From positions 310,001-374,000 of the forward strand of contig JALNYZ010000002.1 of assembly GCA_023229575.1 (NCBI GenBank): a stretch of 64,000 nt of DNA, written 5' to 3'. The DNA comes from Prolixibacteraceae bacterium (GTDB lineage Bacteria; Bacteroidota; Bacteroidia; Bacteroidales; Prolixibacteraceae). The first letter of the stretch is position 1. Each line of letters begins with the position of its first letter. The notes below the pieces were generated by a model, which worked only from the letters and a program-made list of their open reading frames with translations, was not told where the DNA came from and did no database searches. Below are positions 33,832-41,361 of this stretch, in pieces. The translations under genes and the position numbers were made by a program.

Positions 33832-34015
33832 AAAGCGTCGCAATAATCATGTCCAGTTCTTCTTCTGTTTTCCCATATCTGACCTGAAGTTTTCCGAATA
33901 CTTCCTGTTGCTTACCTTCCAAGTACAACTGGTCATCATTTGTTAAGCGGGCAAATTTTTGTTTGAGCGCTCCGTTCAGTTTAAGCAGGTTCCCGTTTTC
34001 TTCAATAGTGTTCAT
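33830..34015 (-). CDS. CsbD family general stress protein
   Basis: The protein has 61 residues from the ATG at 34015. The longer frame (to 34135) contains the promoter K elements, so it cannot be the start; AAAGGA lies 9 nt before this ATG. The sequence LKLNGALKQKFARLTNDDQLYLEGKQQEVFGKLQVRYGKTEEELD matches the CsbD pattern (W/LK-LKGK-KEK-GKLTDDDL--IEGK-DQL-GK-Q-RYG). CsbD is a sigma-B-dependent stress protein of unknown mechanism in Bacillus. Single gene under stress promoter K. Confidence 0.88.
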   Translation of the reverse strand: MNTIEENGNLLKLNGALKQKFARLTNDDQLYLEGKQQEVFGKLQVRYGKTEEELDMIIATL

Positions 34016-34050
34016 GGTAACCATTCCTTTAGTTAAGAAAATCATCTGGT

Positions 34051-34120
34051 CAAAGATGAGGAACCCGGTATGGAAATGCGTTACACAATTGCATAAAAAA
34101 ATTGCATCATTCACACATTT
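34051..34120 (-). promoter_or_regulatory. Conserved stress promoter, site K
   Basis: Minus strand: TGTGTGAATGATGCAAT, then ATTGTGTAAC 21 bp on, then 21 nt to the -7 box CATCTTTG. The distal GTAAC is degenerate (GCAAT). It drives the CsbD gene. Confidence 0.82.
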
Positions 34121-34175
34121 CTGCTGAAGATGCAATACCTAACATGATTTTAAAAAGGAGGGTGTTTGCGTTCTG

Positions 34176-35765
34176 CTACTTTTCGGAGTTGCCTGTGGCT
34201 TTCAATACACCCAGCAGCTCCCTTAGATTAACCGTCGCGTATGAGGAGGCGTGATCCGACATGGCATACGGGATAACCAGATCTTCATTGTGAACCATAG
34301 AACCGCACGAATAGATTACATTCGGCACGTAACCTTCCCTTTCCTCTTCATTGGGGACCATTAACGGTTCATTCAATTTCCCGATTAAGATCTCGGGGTT
34401 TTCGAGGTCATACAAGGATGCACTAAGCGTATATTCCCTCATAGACCCGACCGCATGTGTAATTACCAGCCAACCCTCCGGGGTTTCAATTGGAGAGCCT
34501 GAATTGCCAATTTGAACCAGATCCCAGGGGAATTGGGGTTTCTGAATAATTTTGGCTGAACGCCAGATATTTATATTTTCTGAGTAGGCAATATAATTAT
34601 TTACCCCATCTATCCTGCACAACATGGCATACTTTCCGTTGATCCTCCTGGGAAACAGCGCCATCCCCTTATTTTGGGCAACCTCACCATTAATAGGCAA
34701 GATCCTAAAATCGTAGAAGTCTTTGGTACTTATCAACTTAGGCAGAATGGATATGCCATCATAGGCTGTGTAAGTAGCATAATAAGTTACCTCTCCATTG
34801 TCGTCAATGAATTTAACAAACCTGGCATCCTCAATCCCCCTTTGTTCGGTTGCCGATATTGGGAAAATAACCCTTTCGGAAATGGCTGAATCAATTGAAA
34901 AGTGAATCTCATAATGAGAGGATGCCAGCCACATCATTTGGTTGATTATTTTGATATGCTCTTCTGTAATAGCGGTATCCTTGATGGCTATACCAAGTTT
35001 TATCATCAATTCCCCATAAGTAAAAGTCTCGCCTAATTTGTCAAGAATGAAATCCGGAGAGACCTCCCTGACCTGGTCTTGCATCTCCTCTTTTTTATCT
35101 GAAATAGCTGTAGAAATGACTTTCTCAGGCACCTGGATTTCATCAACAGCCAGGATCGGCGGAACTATAACCGTGCTATGATCTTGAATTTCATTCAGTT
35201 TCTCCCTGAAACTTTTTTTATGGTAGGTATTTCGTATGATTTTATCTGCTTCTGCCAGCATTTTCCCAACAGGTTCAATGGTGAGGTTGTTGTGCCTGTC
35301 AAGAATTCCGGATCGGAAGACGACTGAGGAGATATGACCTTCGCCGGTAGCCCGGAAACTAAAAATCACCCTTTTTTCATCTGATCTTAATTCAGACTGA
35401 TCGGGATGTTCTACAATGGAAGGATTAAAAAAAGCAGCAGATTCAATGGAATATTCCATGGTAAAATAGGAACCAACCAGCGCTTTCTGGGCAGAACTAA
35501 GATCCGCTTCATTTACTTCTATCTTGTCAAAGATGGGAGCAAGACGGTCAAAATGTCTCTCAAATATGCGCGAAATATTTCTGTGACGACGCGCATATCC
35601 TCTCAGCACCTGGCTCATGGCAATCTTAACCTGCTCTTCCGGCATTGCCAAAACCTTCCGGATTATATCAGCCGACCTGTCATCATCCAAATAGAGAAAC
35701 CGGGCGATTACCCTTGTAGAATCCGGAGAGAAGATCTGTTTTTTTCTGGTTACAGTTACTTGCAT
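34176..35765 (-). CDS. GH130 family glycoside phosphorylase/hydrolase
   Basis: The protein has 529 residues from the ATG at 35765; a TTG 13 codons upstream is less likely. An N-terminal extension of about 290 residues is helical (EEQVKIAMSQVLRGYARRH) and precedes a five-bladed propeller typical of GH130: GIEDARFVKFIDDNGEVTYY, NGKYAMLCRIDG, PWDLVQIGNSGSPIETPEGW, IYSCGSMVHNEDLVIPYAMSD. GH130 enzymes cleave beta-mannosides with phosphate or water, or build beta-1,2-mannans. The long extension sets it apart from the short mannosylglucose phosphorylases. It ends the stress operon that begins at 36982; the GT4 fusion at 29028-31355 could supply its glycan partner. Confidence 0.83.
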   Translation of the reverse strand: MQVTVTRKKQIFSPDSTRVIARFLYLDDDRSADIIRKVLAMPEEQVKIAMSQVLRGYARRHRNISRIFERHFDRLAPIFDKIEVNEADLSSAQKALVGSYFTMEYSIESAAFFNPSIVEHPDQSELRSDEKRVIFSFRATGEGHISSVVFRSGILDRHNNLTIEPVGKMLAEADKIIRNTYHKKSFREKLNEIQDHSTVIVPPILAVDEIQVPEKVISTAISDKKEEMQDQVREVSPDFILDKLGETFTYGELMIKLGIAIKDTAITEEHIKIINQMMWLASSHYEIHFSIDSAISERVIFPISATEQRGIEDARFVKFIDDNGEVTYYATYTAYDGISILPKLISTKDFYDFRILPINGEVAQNKGMALFPRRINGKYAMLCRIDGVNNYIAYSENINIWRSAKIIQKPQFPWDLVQIGNSGSPIETPEGWLVITHAVGSMREYTLSASLYDLENPEILIGKLNEPLMVPNEEEREGYVPNVIYSCGSMVHNEDLVIPYAMSDHASSYATVNLRELLGVLKATGNSEK

Positions 35766-35841
35766 GGAGTTCGGTGTTAAAATCTCGGATGAAAAAATCC
35801 GCAATTCCCTACGGGTGAAGGTAGTCTTTCCGATGGCTGGT

Positions 35842-36027
35842 TTAAACGTAAATACTTGTCAGATAAGCAAAAAGCCCAAACGCCTTTAGAAGCCAAATAA
35901 TCAACGCTACAACAACGACAATGTTGAAAATTCGTTTGATTTGGCGATCCATGGGCAGAAAATTATTGATGATCCAAAGGAGAACACCTACCACAATGAT
36001 GGCAACCAAAATACTAAGTAGAGACAT
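35842..36027 (-). CDS. Small membrane protein, Thivi_2564-like
   Basis: This 61-residue protein is almost entirely two membrane helices: SILVAIIVVGVLLWIINNFL and IFNIVVVVALIIWLLKAFG, joined by PMDRQIKRI. The pattern WxxNxxxPM...I..I..V.V...I.WLL..FG is that of the Thivi_2564 family of tiny membrane proteins, whose function is unknown. It is part of a run of four tiny membrane genes ahead of GH130, transcribed from stress promoter L. Confidence 0.72.
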   Translation of the reverse strand: MSLLSILVAIIVVGVLLWIINNFLPMDRQIKRIFNIVVVVALIIWLLKAFGLFAYLTSIYV

Positions 36028-36069
36028 ATCAAATGATTTAGAAGTTAAATTCCATTGAATACGGCACTC

Positions 36070-36288
36070 TTAGCTTTTCACCCTGGGAGTAATCATAACA
36101 GCGACTCCTCCAAATATTAATACCAGACCAACAATTGGAGACCATTGCACCGGATGATTCTTATCGGCGTTTATTTCAATAGGTCCCAGGTCAACTACTT
36201 TTTCAGTCGTAACATAGTTGAAACCGGTATAGATCATCATCAATATTCCAATTGCAATGATTGAAAATCCTATGGTTCTTTTCCGCAT
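36070..36288 (-). CDS. Small membrane protein, DUF3185-like
   Basis: This 72-residue protein has two membrane helices (TIGFSIIAIGILMMIYTGFNY and WSPIVGLVLIFGGVAVMIT) with an acidic periplasmic loop (VVDLGPIEINADKNHPVQ). The KVVDLGPIEI-A pattern and helix positions resemble DUF3185/YdcH-type small membrane proteins that recur in Bacteroidota stress loci. Function unknown. Third gene of the operon under promoter L. Confidence 0.68.
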   Translation of the reverse strand: MRKRTIGFSIIAIGILMMIYTGFNYVTTEKVVDLGPIEINADKNHPVQWSPIVGLVLIFGGVAVMITPRVKS

Positions 36289-36380
36289 GTTTTTTTTACA
36301 TTGGTCATTAAGATGATACTTGGTTTTACAGGTTGTTTGTTACATCAACCCGTAAAACCAGATGAAAAAAGGAGCGGAAA

Positions 36381-36536
36381 TTACAAGATTCTTCTCCCCT
36401 GAATAACTCTTAAAATCACTGCAATTAAGGCAATTATAAGAAGAATATGTAAAATTCCCCCGGTTCCGAAACCTACAAACCCAATGGCCCATGCAATGAT
36501 TAAAATAACAGCAATAACATAAAGTAAATTTCCCAT
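36381..36536 (-). CDS. lmo0937 family tiny membrane protein
   Basis: This 51-residue protein is encoded by a short frame with an ATG at 36536 and a TAA at 36381-36383. The product reads MGNLLYVIAVILIIAWAIGF, VGFGTGGILHILLIIALIAV, ILRVIQGRRIL. The MGNLLY-IAVILIIAW-IGF start, central GGIIH-LL and basic RRIL end match the lmo0937 family, found in Listeria and many Bacteroidota next to stress genes. It spans the membrane twice. It follows the 134-residue protein by 41 bp and precedes the DUF3185-like gene. Confidence 0.82.
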   Translation of the reverse strand: MGNLLYVIAVILIIAWAIGFVGFGTGGILHILLIIALIAVILRVIQGRRIL

Positions 36537-36577
36537 GGTTTATATTATTAAATTGTTTATTTGTTCGTTGCCAATTT

Positions 36578-36982
36578 CTATAGTAAAAGAATGATCAACA
36601 GAATTAGGAGCAATCCTCCCCCGCCGTAAATAAACACAGTTCCACCATGGCGGCCATTGTCATAATTATCCCGGTCTCCTCTATCACGATATCTTCTGCT
36701 TCGTTCGTCCTGGTCGTTTTTAATCGCTTTTACTTCAGTGCGCAATACTTTCTTTTCAGAACGATTCAGAGTCGACATATCCATCGCTTTGATTTCCTCT
36801 AACCTGGCCATTTGAGCATTGTAGACTGCCAAATCATTGCTTACAGCTAAGGCGGGTGATTCTGTCTTAGCTACAGTAAGTAATTCTGATTTAGCTTTCA
36901 TTTCATTTGCTGCACTCAGTTGTGCAGGAATCAATGACAACACCATAAATGTCATCACCATGCAAATCATCAGTCTTTTCAT
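36578..36982 (-). CDS. Secreted/membrane protein with C-terminal GG-hydrophobic tail (paralog of 20522-20854)
   Basis: This 134-residue protein has a signal peptide (MICMVMTFMVLSLIPAQLSA), a helical middle (YNAQMARLEEIKAMDMSTLN, RSEKKVLRTEVKAIKNDQ), an Arg/Asp/Tyr-rich linker (RSRRYRDRGDRDNYDNGR) and the tail FIYGGGGLLLILLIILLL. The EEI--MDMS-L-R-EKK-LR-E-K-IK core and hydrophobic end are shared with the 110-residue protein at 20522-20854. The function is unknown; the short tail may insert in a membrane. It heads the operon with lmo0937, DUF3185-like, Thivi_2564-like and GH130 genes. Confidence 0.72.
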   Translation of the reverse strand: MKRLMICMVMTFMVLSLIPAQLSAANEMKAKSELLTVAKTESPALAVSNDLAVYNAQMARLEEIKAMDMSTLNRSEKKVLRTEVKAIKNDQDERSRRYRDRGDRDNYDNGRHGGTVFIYGGGGLLLILLIILLL

Positions 36983-37015
36983 TGAATTAAATTTTATTTG
37001 AATAATTTTTCATTA

Positions 37016-37085
37016 CAAATATCAACCGCTTAGACCCGAAAAATATTACAGAATTTCTAAAATTATTTACATCATTCACACATCT
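37016..37085 (-). promoter_or_regulatory. Conserved stress promoter, site L
   Basis: Minus strand: TGTGTGAATGATGTAAA, then ATTCTGTAAT 21 bp on, then 21 nt to the -7 box GATATTTG. It drives the five-gene unit ending with GH130. Confidence 0.83.
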
Positions 37086-37110
37086 AATCACAGGAAAATT
37101 CACGGGTTTG

Positions 37111-37321
37111 AAAACCTTATTTTTTTCAGGTAACCTTAGTAGAAAAAAGGGTAAGTCCTGGAATTCACGCCCGCGCACAGATACTGCCAAAAGCCTGCAT
37201 GTTGAGATCGGGCGGAATACAACGAATAATGAAAGTGGAATTTGCCTAATAAGGTAATAAGGTTGTGGCTATCTCTTCTCGTTCTGTTTCTACTAAGGTT
37301 ACCTGAAAAAAATAAGGTTTT
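37111..37321. repeat. 211-bp element bounded by perfect 35-bp inverted repeats
   Basis: Positions 37111-37145 and 37287-37321 are perfect reverse complements of each other (35 of 35 bases; each arm contains CAGGTAACCTTAGTAG or its complement). The 141 bp between them carry no clear gene or promoter. I see no obvious target-site duplication at the outer ends. The layout fits a MITE-like non-autonomous element, or an invertible segment. It lies between the receiver-gene terminator and promoter L. Confidence 0.85.
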
Positions 37322-37407
37322 ACAGATTCTGTTTTAGTACAATCAAACAGTTTCTTAATGTGTGTATTTTCATGCACGACAAAGGTTTAGATATTGTTGA
37401 AACCCAA

Positions 37408-37433
37408 AAGAGGCTACCTTGCGGCAGCCTCTT
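37408..37433 (-). terminator. Terminator of the AraC-kinase-receiver operon
   Basis: AAGAGGCT pairs with AGCCTCTT (8 bp), extended by CC/GG inside. On the minus strand it is followed by TTGGGTTTC. It lies about 40 bp after the receiver gene stop. Confidence 0.7.
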
Positions 37434-37469
37434 ATCAAATATTAATCGCTCTGATCTGTCATGGCATTA

Positions 37470-37904
37470 TTACATCCTGTCCATATACCAGCTTAACTCT
37501 TTTTCCATTTTTTTTACACGGAATATTGTTCTCAATGTTTTTTGGAGGCGCACAAAGGCGGTTTCACTTTTCACCACATAATCAGACGCTTTGTGCAGCA
37601 TACAATCTACAGCCACTTCAATTTTATCCTGGGAGGATAACATGATGACGGGTATATCAGGGTTAAAATTCTTTACTCTGTCTAGCGTTTCTATACCGTT
37701 CATGGCGCTTTTTTCCACTCCGTCGAGGTAATAATCAAGGATGACTACATCCGGATGGTTGGACAAATTTGCAACGCACAGTTCTCCTGTCGCATAGGTC
37801 TCTATTTCAAAATCGGCATGCTGAAGAAATTCTATCTCCAATAGTTTTAAATACAATGCATCATCATCTACAAGAAACAGTTTTATCTTCATTTTTTCAG
37901 TCAT
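37470..37904 (-). CDS. Stand-alone receiver-domain response regulator
   Basis: This 144-residue CheY-like protein has acidic residues in LFLVDDDALYLKLLEIEF, the phosphorylation Asp in DVVILDYYLDG, the switch Ser in VIMLSSQDKIEVA and Lys in DYVVKSETAF. It has no DNA-binding output domain; the C-terminus is a short helix (KKMEKELSWYMDRM). Its gene overlaps the hybrid kinase gene by 8 bp. It may be a phosphate sink or relay partner for the kinase, or act by binding another protein. Confidence 0.88.
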   Translation of the reverse strand: MTEKMKIKLFLVDDDALYLKLLEIEFLQHADFEIETYATGELCVANLSNHPDVVILDYYLDGVEKSAMNGIETLDRVKNFNPDIPVIMLSSQDKIEVAVDCMLHKASDYVVKSETAFVRLQKTLRTIFRVKKMEKELSWYMDRM

Positions 37905-40737
37905 TTTGGGCGTTTTTAATTGATGAATATGCTATTTCCAATTCTTCACATGCATGATTACACACATTTTCAATTTGCAGGACCAAATCGAATATACCCA
38001 TCGATTGTTGTTGGTTTTTCGCGTAATCCTGTACTTTTTTGGCCATCTCCTCGTAATCGGGGCTTATTCCCATTATAGCAAAGGATGGAATGATTTTATG
38101 CACTGCAGAGTACAATGCATTCCAATCTTTATCCTTCCAACTCTGTTTCATGATGGTGATCAACGGAGGAGTATGTTCCAGATAAAGCGAAATCATCTCC
38201 ATCATAAGGATCGGATTGGACTTAGTACGTGCAATCAAGTAATTAAGATCAGTGTATTTGACTATTTTAGCTGGTTCAATCTCAACTTCAATGTCAGTGT
38301 TTAAGCTCTTTTTTACAGAGCTGACAATTTTGTTGTACAACACTTTTTCATCAACAGGTTTGGCGATATAATCATTCATGCCAACTGATTTACATTTTGC
38401 CAGATCTACAGTGGTCACATCAGCAGTCAGGGCGATGATGGGGACCGTTGAATGCATCGTGTTCCTGATGTATTCGGTCGCTTCAAAACCGTTCATTTCG
38501 GGCATCTGCAGGTCCATCAAAATGATATCAAATTTGTTTGACTGCAATTTATCGATGGCAATTTTCCCGTTGGAGGCAATATCGCATTCAAATCCAAATT
38601 CATCCAACAGGGTTCTCATAAGCAACTGATTGAGTGCGATATCCTCCACCACCAATACCTTAACATTCTTTACTTCGTTATCCAATTCGAGATTTTCAGT
38701 TTCAGATTCTGCATCTGCCTTGGTTTTTAGAAAGTCCAAAACAAAACCAAATGTTGAACCCTTATCTACAGTACTCTTGACACTGATTGTTCCATCCTGC
38801 GCTTCAACCAGTTGTTTAACGATGGCTAGTCCAAGTCCTGTTCCGCCATACAATCTGGAAGTACCGCTGGAAGCCTGCTGAAAATTTTCAAATATCCTTT
38901 CAATCTTACTTTCTGATATTCCAATCCCGGTATCACTGACAGTAAATTCTATGGTAGCCTTTTTTTCATCTTCCTTTAAAAGACGAACAGACACAGTAAT
39001 TTTCCCTTTGTTGGTAAACTTAACAGCGTTGCTCACAAGATTTAAAATAATCTGGTGCAACCGTACAGGGTCGCCGAGCAATACGATTGGTATTTTACTG
39101 TCGTATTCTTTGATCAATTCGAGATTCTTCTCACGGATTTTTGGTTCAAAGAGGTGCAGCATGGCCGAAATAGAAAGGGCCATTTTAAATGGGGTCTGTT
39201 CAAAGACCATTTTGCCTGCATCTACCTTTGCCAGGTCAAGTATATCGTTTATCAGTACGATCAGTGCATCACCGCTCATTTTGATCGCCTGCAGGTACTC
39301 TTTTTGTTTGGAGGTTGTCTCCGATTTCAGTAAAACTTTGGTAAATCCGATAATCGCATTCATTGGCGTGCGAATTTCATGGCTCATGTTTGACAAGAAT
39401 TGCTGTTTTGCTTTCACGGCCGTTTCAGCAATGAGGGTAGCGCTCTCTGCTTTTATTTTGGCCTCTTCGGCAATGGCAACAGCCAACTCCGCAAAAACAA
39501 TTGCCTCAGTTAATTCTGTGGCTATTCTTTTTTGATCGGTAATATCCCTTGCCACAACCACAACGCCCAATACATTGCCCTGATCATCCTTGTAAACCGA
39601 ACCATTGAACAATACTTCAGTCAGGGTACCATCCTTGTGCCGGAGGGTGAGCGGTGAATCTTTCAGTGATCCCTTTGCAAAGACTATCTGGTAAACTTCG
39701 CGAGCTTTCTGAGGTTCAGTAAAATAGTCGAAGAAGTTGGATCCTTTTAAATGTCCTCTTGCAATACCGGTAATTTTAACAGTCGCCTCATTCAAGTCGG
39801 TAATCTTCCCGTCGGTATTGATGGTTAACAAAGGATCAAGACTCGCTTCAAGAAGACTAAGCGAATACTGTGAGGCCAATTTAAGCGATTTGCTTATTTC
39901 TTCAAGTTCAGCATTGGCAATTTCCTGCTTCTCTTTTTCTTTTGTTTGAAACCTGAGTTCTTTGTCCACAATGACCAATTCGGCTGAGCGTTTTTCCTTC
40001 TCCTCGTTTTGAAAGCGAAGTTCCTTGTTGGCTACAATTAATTCGGCAGCACGTTTCTCTTTTACGTCGTTTTGAAAAGCCAGCTCTTTATTGGCAATTA
40101 CCAACTCGGCAGCGCGTTTTTCTTTTTCATTATTTTGATAGGCCAGTTCCTTATTGGCCACTACCAACTCAGCCGCACGTTTCTCTTTTTCATCATTCTG
40201 ATACGCAAGCTCTTTGTTGGCTAAAACCAATTCTGCAGCACGCTTCTCCTTTACTTCGTTTTGAATGGCAAGTTCTTTGTTGGCAATAACTAATTCTGCA
40301 GCGCGCTTCTCTTTTTCATCATTTTGATAGGCCAGTTCCTTGTTGGCAATCTGCAACTCAGTAACCCATTTCTGTTTGGAGACATCCCTTGCCACGACAA
40401 CAGCCCCTAAAACCTTGCCCTTTTTATCTTTATAGACTGATCCGTTAAACAACACGTCCGTTAATTTTCCATTGACGTCCCGAAAGGTAAGGGGAGAATC
40501 TGAAATGGACCCTAAAGCAAAAACTTTCTTGTAAACATCAGAAGCCTTCCCGGGTTCTGTGAAATAGTCGTAAAAGTTTGTACCCAAAAGTTTTTTGCGA
40601 TCAACGCCTGTAACATCCACTTTAGCCTGGTTTACATCCGTAATTTTCCCATCTATACTGATAGTGATCAGGGGATCCAGGCTTGCTTCTATCAAACTGC
40701 TGGCATATTGTGAATGATGTGACTTCGTTCTTTCCAT
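37897..40737 (-). CDS. Hybrid sensor histidine kinase with two PAS domains, coiled-coil repeats, receiver and HPt
   Basis: This 946-residue protein has no membrane helix, so it is probably a cytoplasmic sensor. Order: PAS 1 (about 10-125), seven copies of a 21-residue coiled-coil unit (about 125-272; EKEKRAAELVIANKELAYQN), PAS 2 (about 287-405), HisKA with His453 in NMSHEIRTPMNAIIGF, ATPase domain (NLVSNAVKFT, SDTGIGIS, GGTGLGLAIV), receiver (about 692-800; Asp742 in IILMDLQMPEMNGFEA) and a C-terminal HPt domain with His880 in YSAVHKIIPSFAIMG. It thus contains a full phosphorelay up to HPt, with the neighbouring receiver as a possible last acceptor. The signal is unknown. The gene lies 7 bp after the AraC gene. 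Confidence 0.92.
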   Translation of the reverse strand: MERTKSHHSQYASSLIEASLDPLITISIDGKITDVNQAKVDVTGVDRKKLLGTNFYDYFTEPGKASDVYKKVFALGSISDSPLTFRDVNGKLTDVLFNGSVYKDKKGKVLGAVVVARDVSKQKWVTELQIANKELAYQNDEKEKRAAELVIANKELAIQNEVKEKRAAELVLANKELAYQNDEKEKRAAELVVANKELAYQNNEKEKRAAELVIANKELAFQNDVKEKRAAELIVANKELRFQNEEKEKRSAELVIVDKELRFQTKEKEKQEIANAELEEISKSLKLASQYSLSLLEASLDPLLTINTDGKITDLNEATVKITGIARGHLKGSNFFDYFTEPQKAREVYQIVFAKGSLKDSPLTLRHKDGTLTEVLFNGSVYKDDQGNVLGVVVVARDITDQKRIATELTEAIVFAELAVAIAEEAKIKAESATLIAETAVKAKQQFLSNMSHEIRTPMNAIIGFTKVLLKSETTSKQKEYLQAIKMSGDALIVLINDILDLAKVDAGKMVFEQTPFKMALSISAMLHLFEPKIREKNLELIKEYDSKIPIVLLGDPVRLHQIILNLVSNAVKFTNKGKITVSVRLLKEDEKKATIEFTVSDTGIGISESKIERIFENFQQASSGTSRLYGGTGLGLAIVKQLVEAQDGTISVKSTVDKGSTFGFVLDFLKTKADAESETENLELDNEVKNVKVLVVEDIALNQLLMRTLLDEFGFECDIASNGKIAIDKLQSNKFDIILMDLQMPEMNGFEATEYIRNTMHSTVPIIALTADVTTVDLAKCKSVGMNDYIAKPVDEKVLYNKIVSSVKKSLNTDIEVEIEPAKIVKYTDLNYLIARTKSNPILMMEMISLYLEHTPPLITIMKQSWKDKDWNALYSAVHKIIPSFAIMGISPDYEEMAKKVQDYAKNQQQSMGIFDLVLQIENVCNHACEELEIAYSSIKNAQND
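39922..40365 (-). repeat. 63-bp tandem repeats encoding the kinase coiled coil
   Basis: Seven units of 21 codons lie head to tail between the two PAS domains of the kinase. The unit is three heptads long, as expected for a signalling helix whose copy number can vary without breaking the register. Confidence 0.85.
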
Positions 40738-40744
40738 CTGATTA

Positions 40745-41335
40745 TTATGTTACGCTGTTGTGCTCCACAACATTTCCAACTTCCTCAATCGGACTTCTCC
40801 TCTTGACTTTCAATTGTTTAAAATGGGATGGGGTAAGACCTGTGACCTTTTTAAATTGATTGGATAAATGGGCAACACTGCTGTAATTCATTTTCCAGGC
40901 AATTTCTGTAATATTCAATTCATCATAAATGATTAATTCCTTTATCCGCTCAATTTTATGGTGAATGACAAATTGCTCAATGGTAGTTCCCTGGATTTCG
41001 GAAAAAAGATTGGCCAAATAAGTGTAATCGTGGTTCAGTTTTTCACTTAAGTAATCGGAGAAATTTACTTTGATCATTTCATCGGTATGATGAACCATTT
41101 CAATGATTGCATTCTTTATCTTTTCGATCAAAACCGCCCTTTTATCGTCCATCAATTCAAGACCTGAATTGAGTAGGGCAGCTCTTAATTCATCTTTTTG
41201 TTCGGGTGTGATGTTCTCCATGATCTCAATTTCACCCAAATCAACAAGGATGAAGTGAAGGCCCAACCTTCGTAACTCCTCTTTAACCGCCAGTTTACAA
41301 CGGTTGCTGACCATGTATTTGATATAGAGTTTCAA
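40745..41335 (-). CDS. AraC-family regulator with small HMA-like N-terminal domain
   Basis: The protein has 196 residues from a TTG at 41335. The start is decided by AAGGA five nt upstream and by the beta strand KLYIKYMVSNRCK, which would be lost from the first ATG (41314). Residues 1-60 look like a heavy-metal-associated (HMA) fold, with MVSNRC in place of the usual M-x-C-x-x-C, so one metal-binding Cys is missing. Residues 95-180 are the AraC DNA-binding domain with two helix-turn-helix units (LANLFSEIQGTTIEQFVIHH and ITEIAWKMNYSSVAHLSNQF, then KKVTGLTPSHFKQLK). It heads the kinase operon and carries stress element M in front of itself. It is the best candidate for the regulator of all 13 sites (inference). 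Confidence 0.85.
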   Translation of the reverse strand: MKLYIKYMVSNRCKLAVKEELRRLGLHFILVDLGEIEIMENITPEQKDELRAALLNSGLELMDDKRAVLIEKIKNAIIEMVHHTDEMIKVNFSDYLSEKLNHDYTYLANLFSEIQGTTIEQFVIHHKIERIKELIIYDELNITEIAWKMNYSSVAHLSNQFKKVTGLTPSHFKQLKVKRRSPIEEVGNVVEHNSVT

Positions 41336-41361
41336 AAGTTTCCTTTTTAATTATACCCTTA

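Noticed and set aside
36987..37190. Open frame of 67 codons on the minus strand upstream of the 134-residue protein
   Set aside because: It runs through promoter L and into one arm of the 35-bp inverted repeat, and its product has no signal, domain or sensible composition.
37146..37286. An invertible promoter in the core of the inverted-repeat element
   Set aside because: No convincing TTTG / TAnnTTTG pair is visible in either orientation, so a promoter switch is not supported from the sequence alone.
39922..40365. CRISPR or satellite repeat
   Set aside because: The 63-bp units stay in frame inside a kinase and encode a regular coiled coil.
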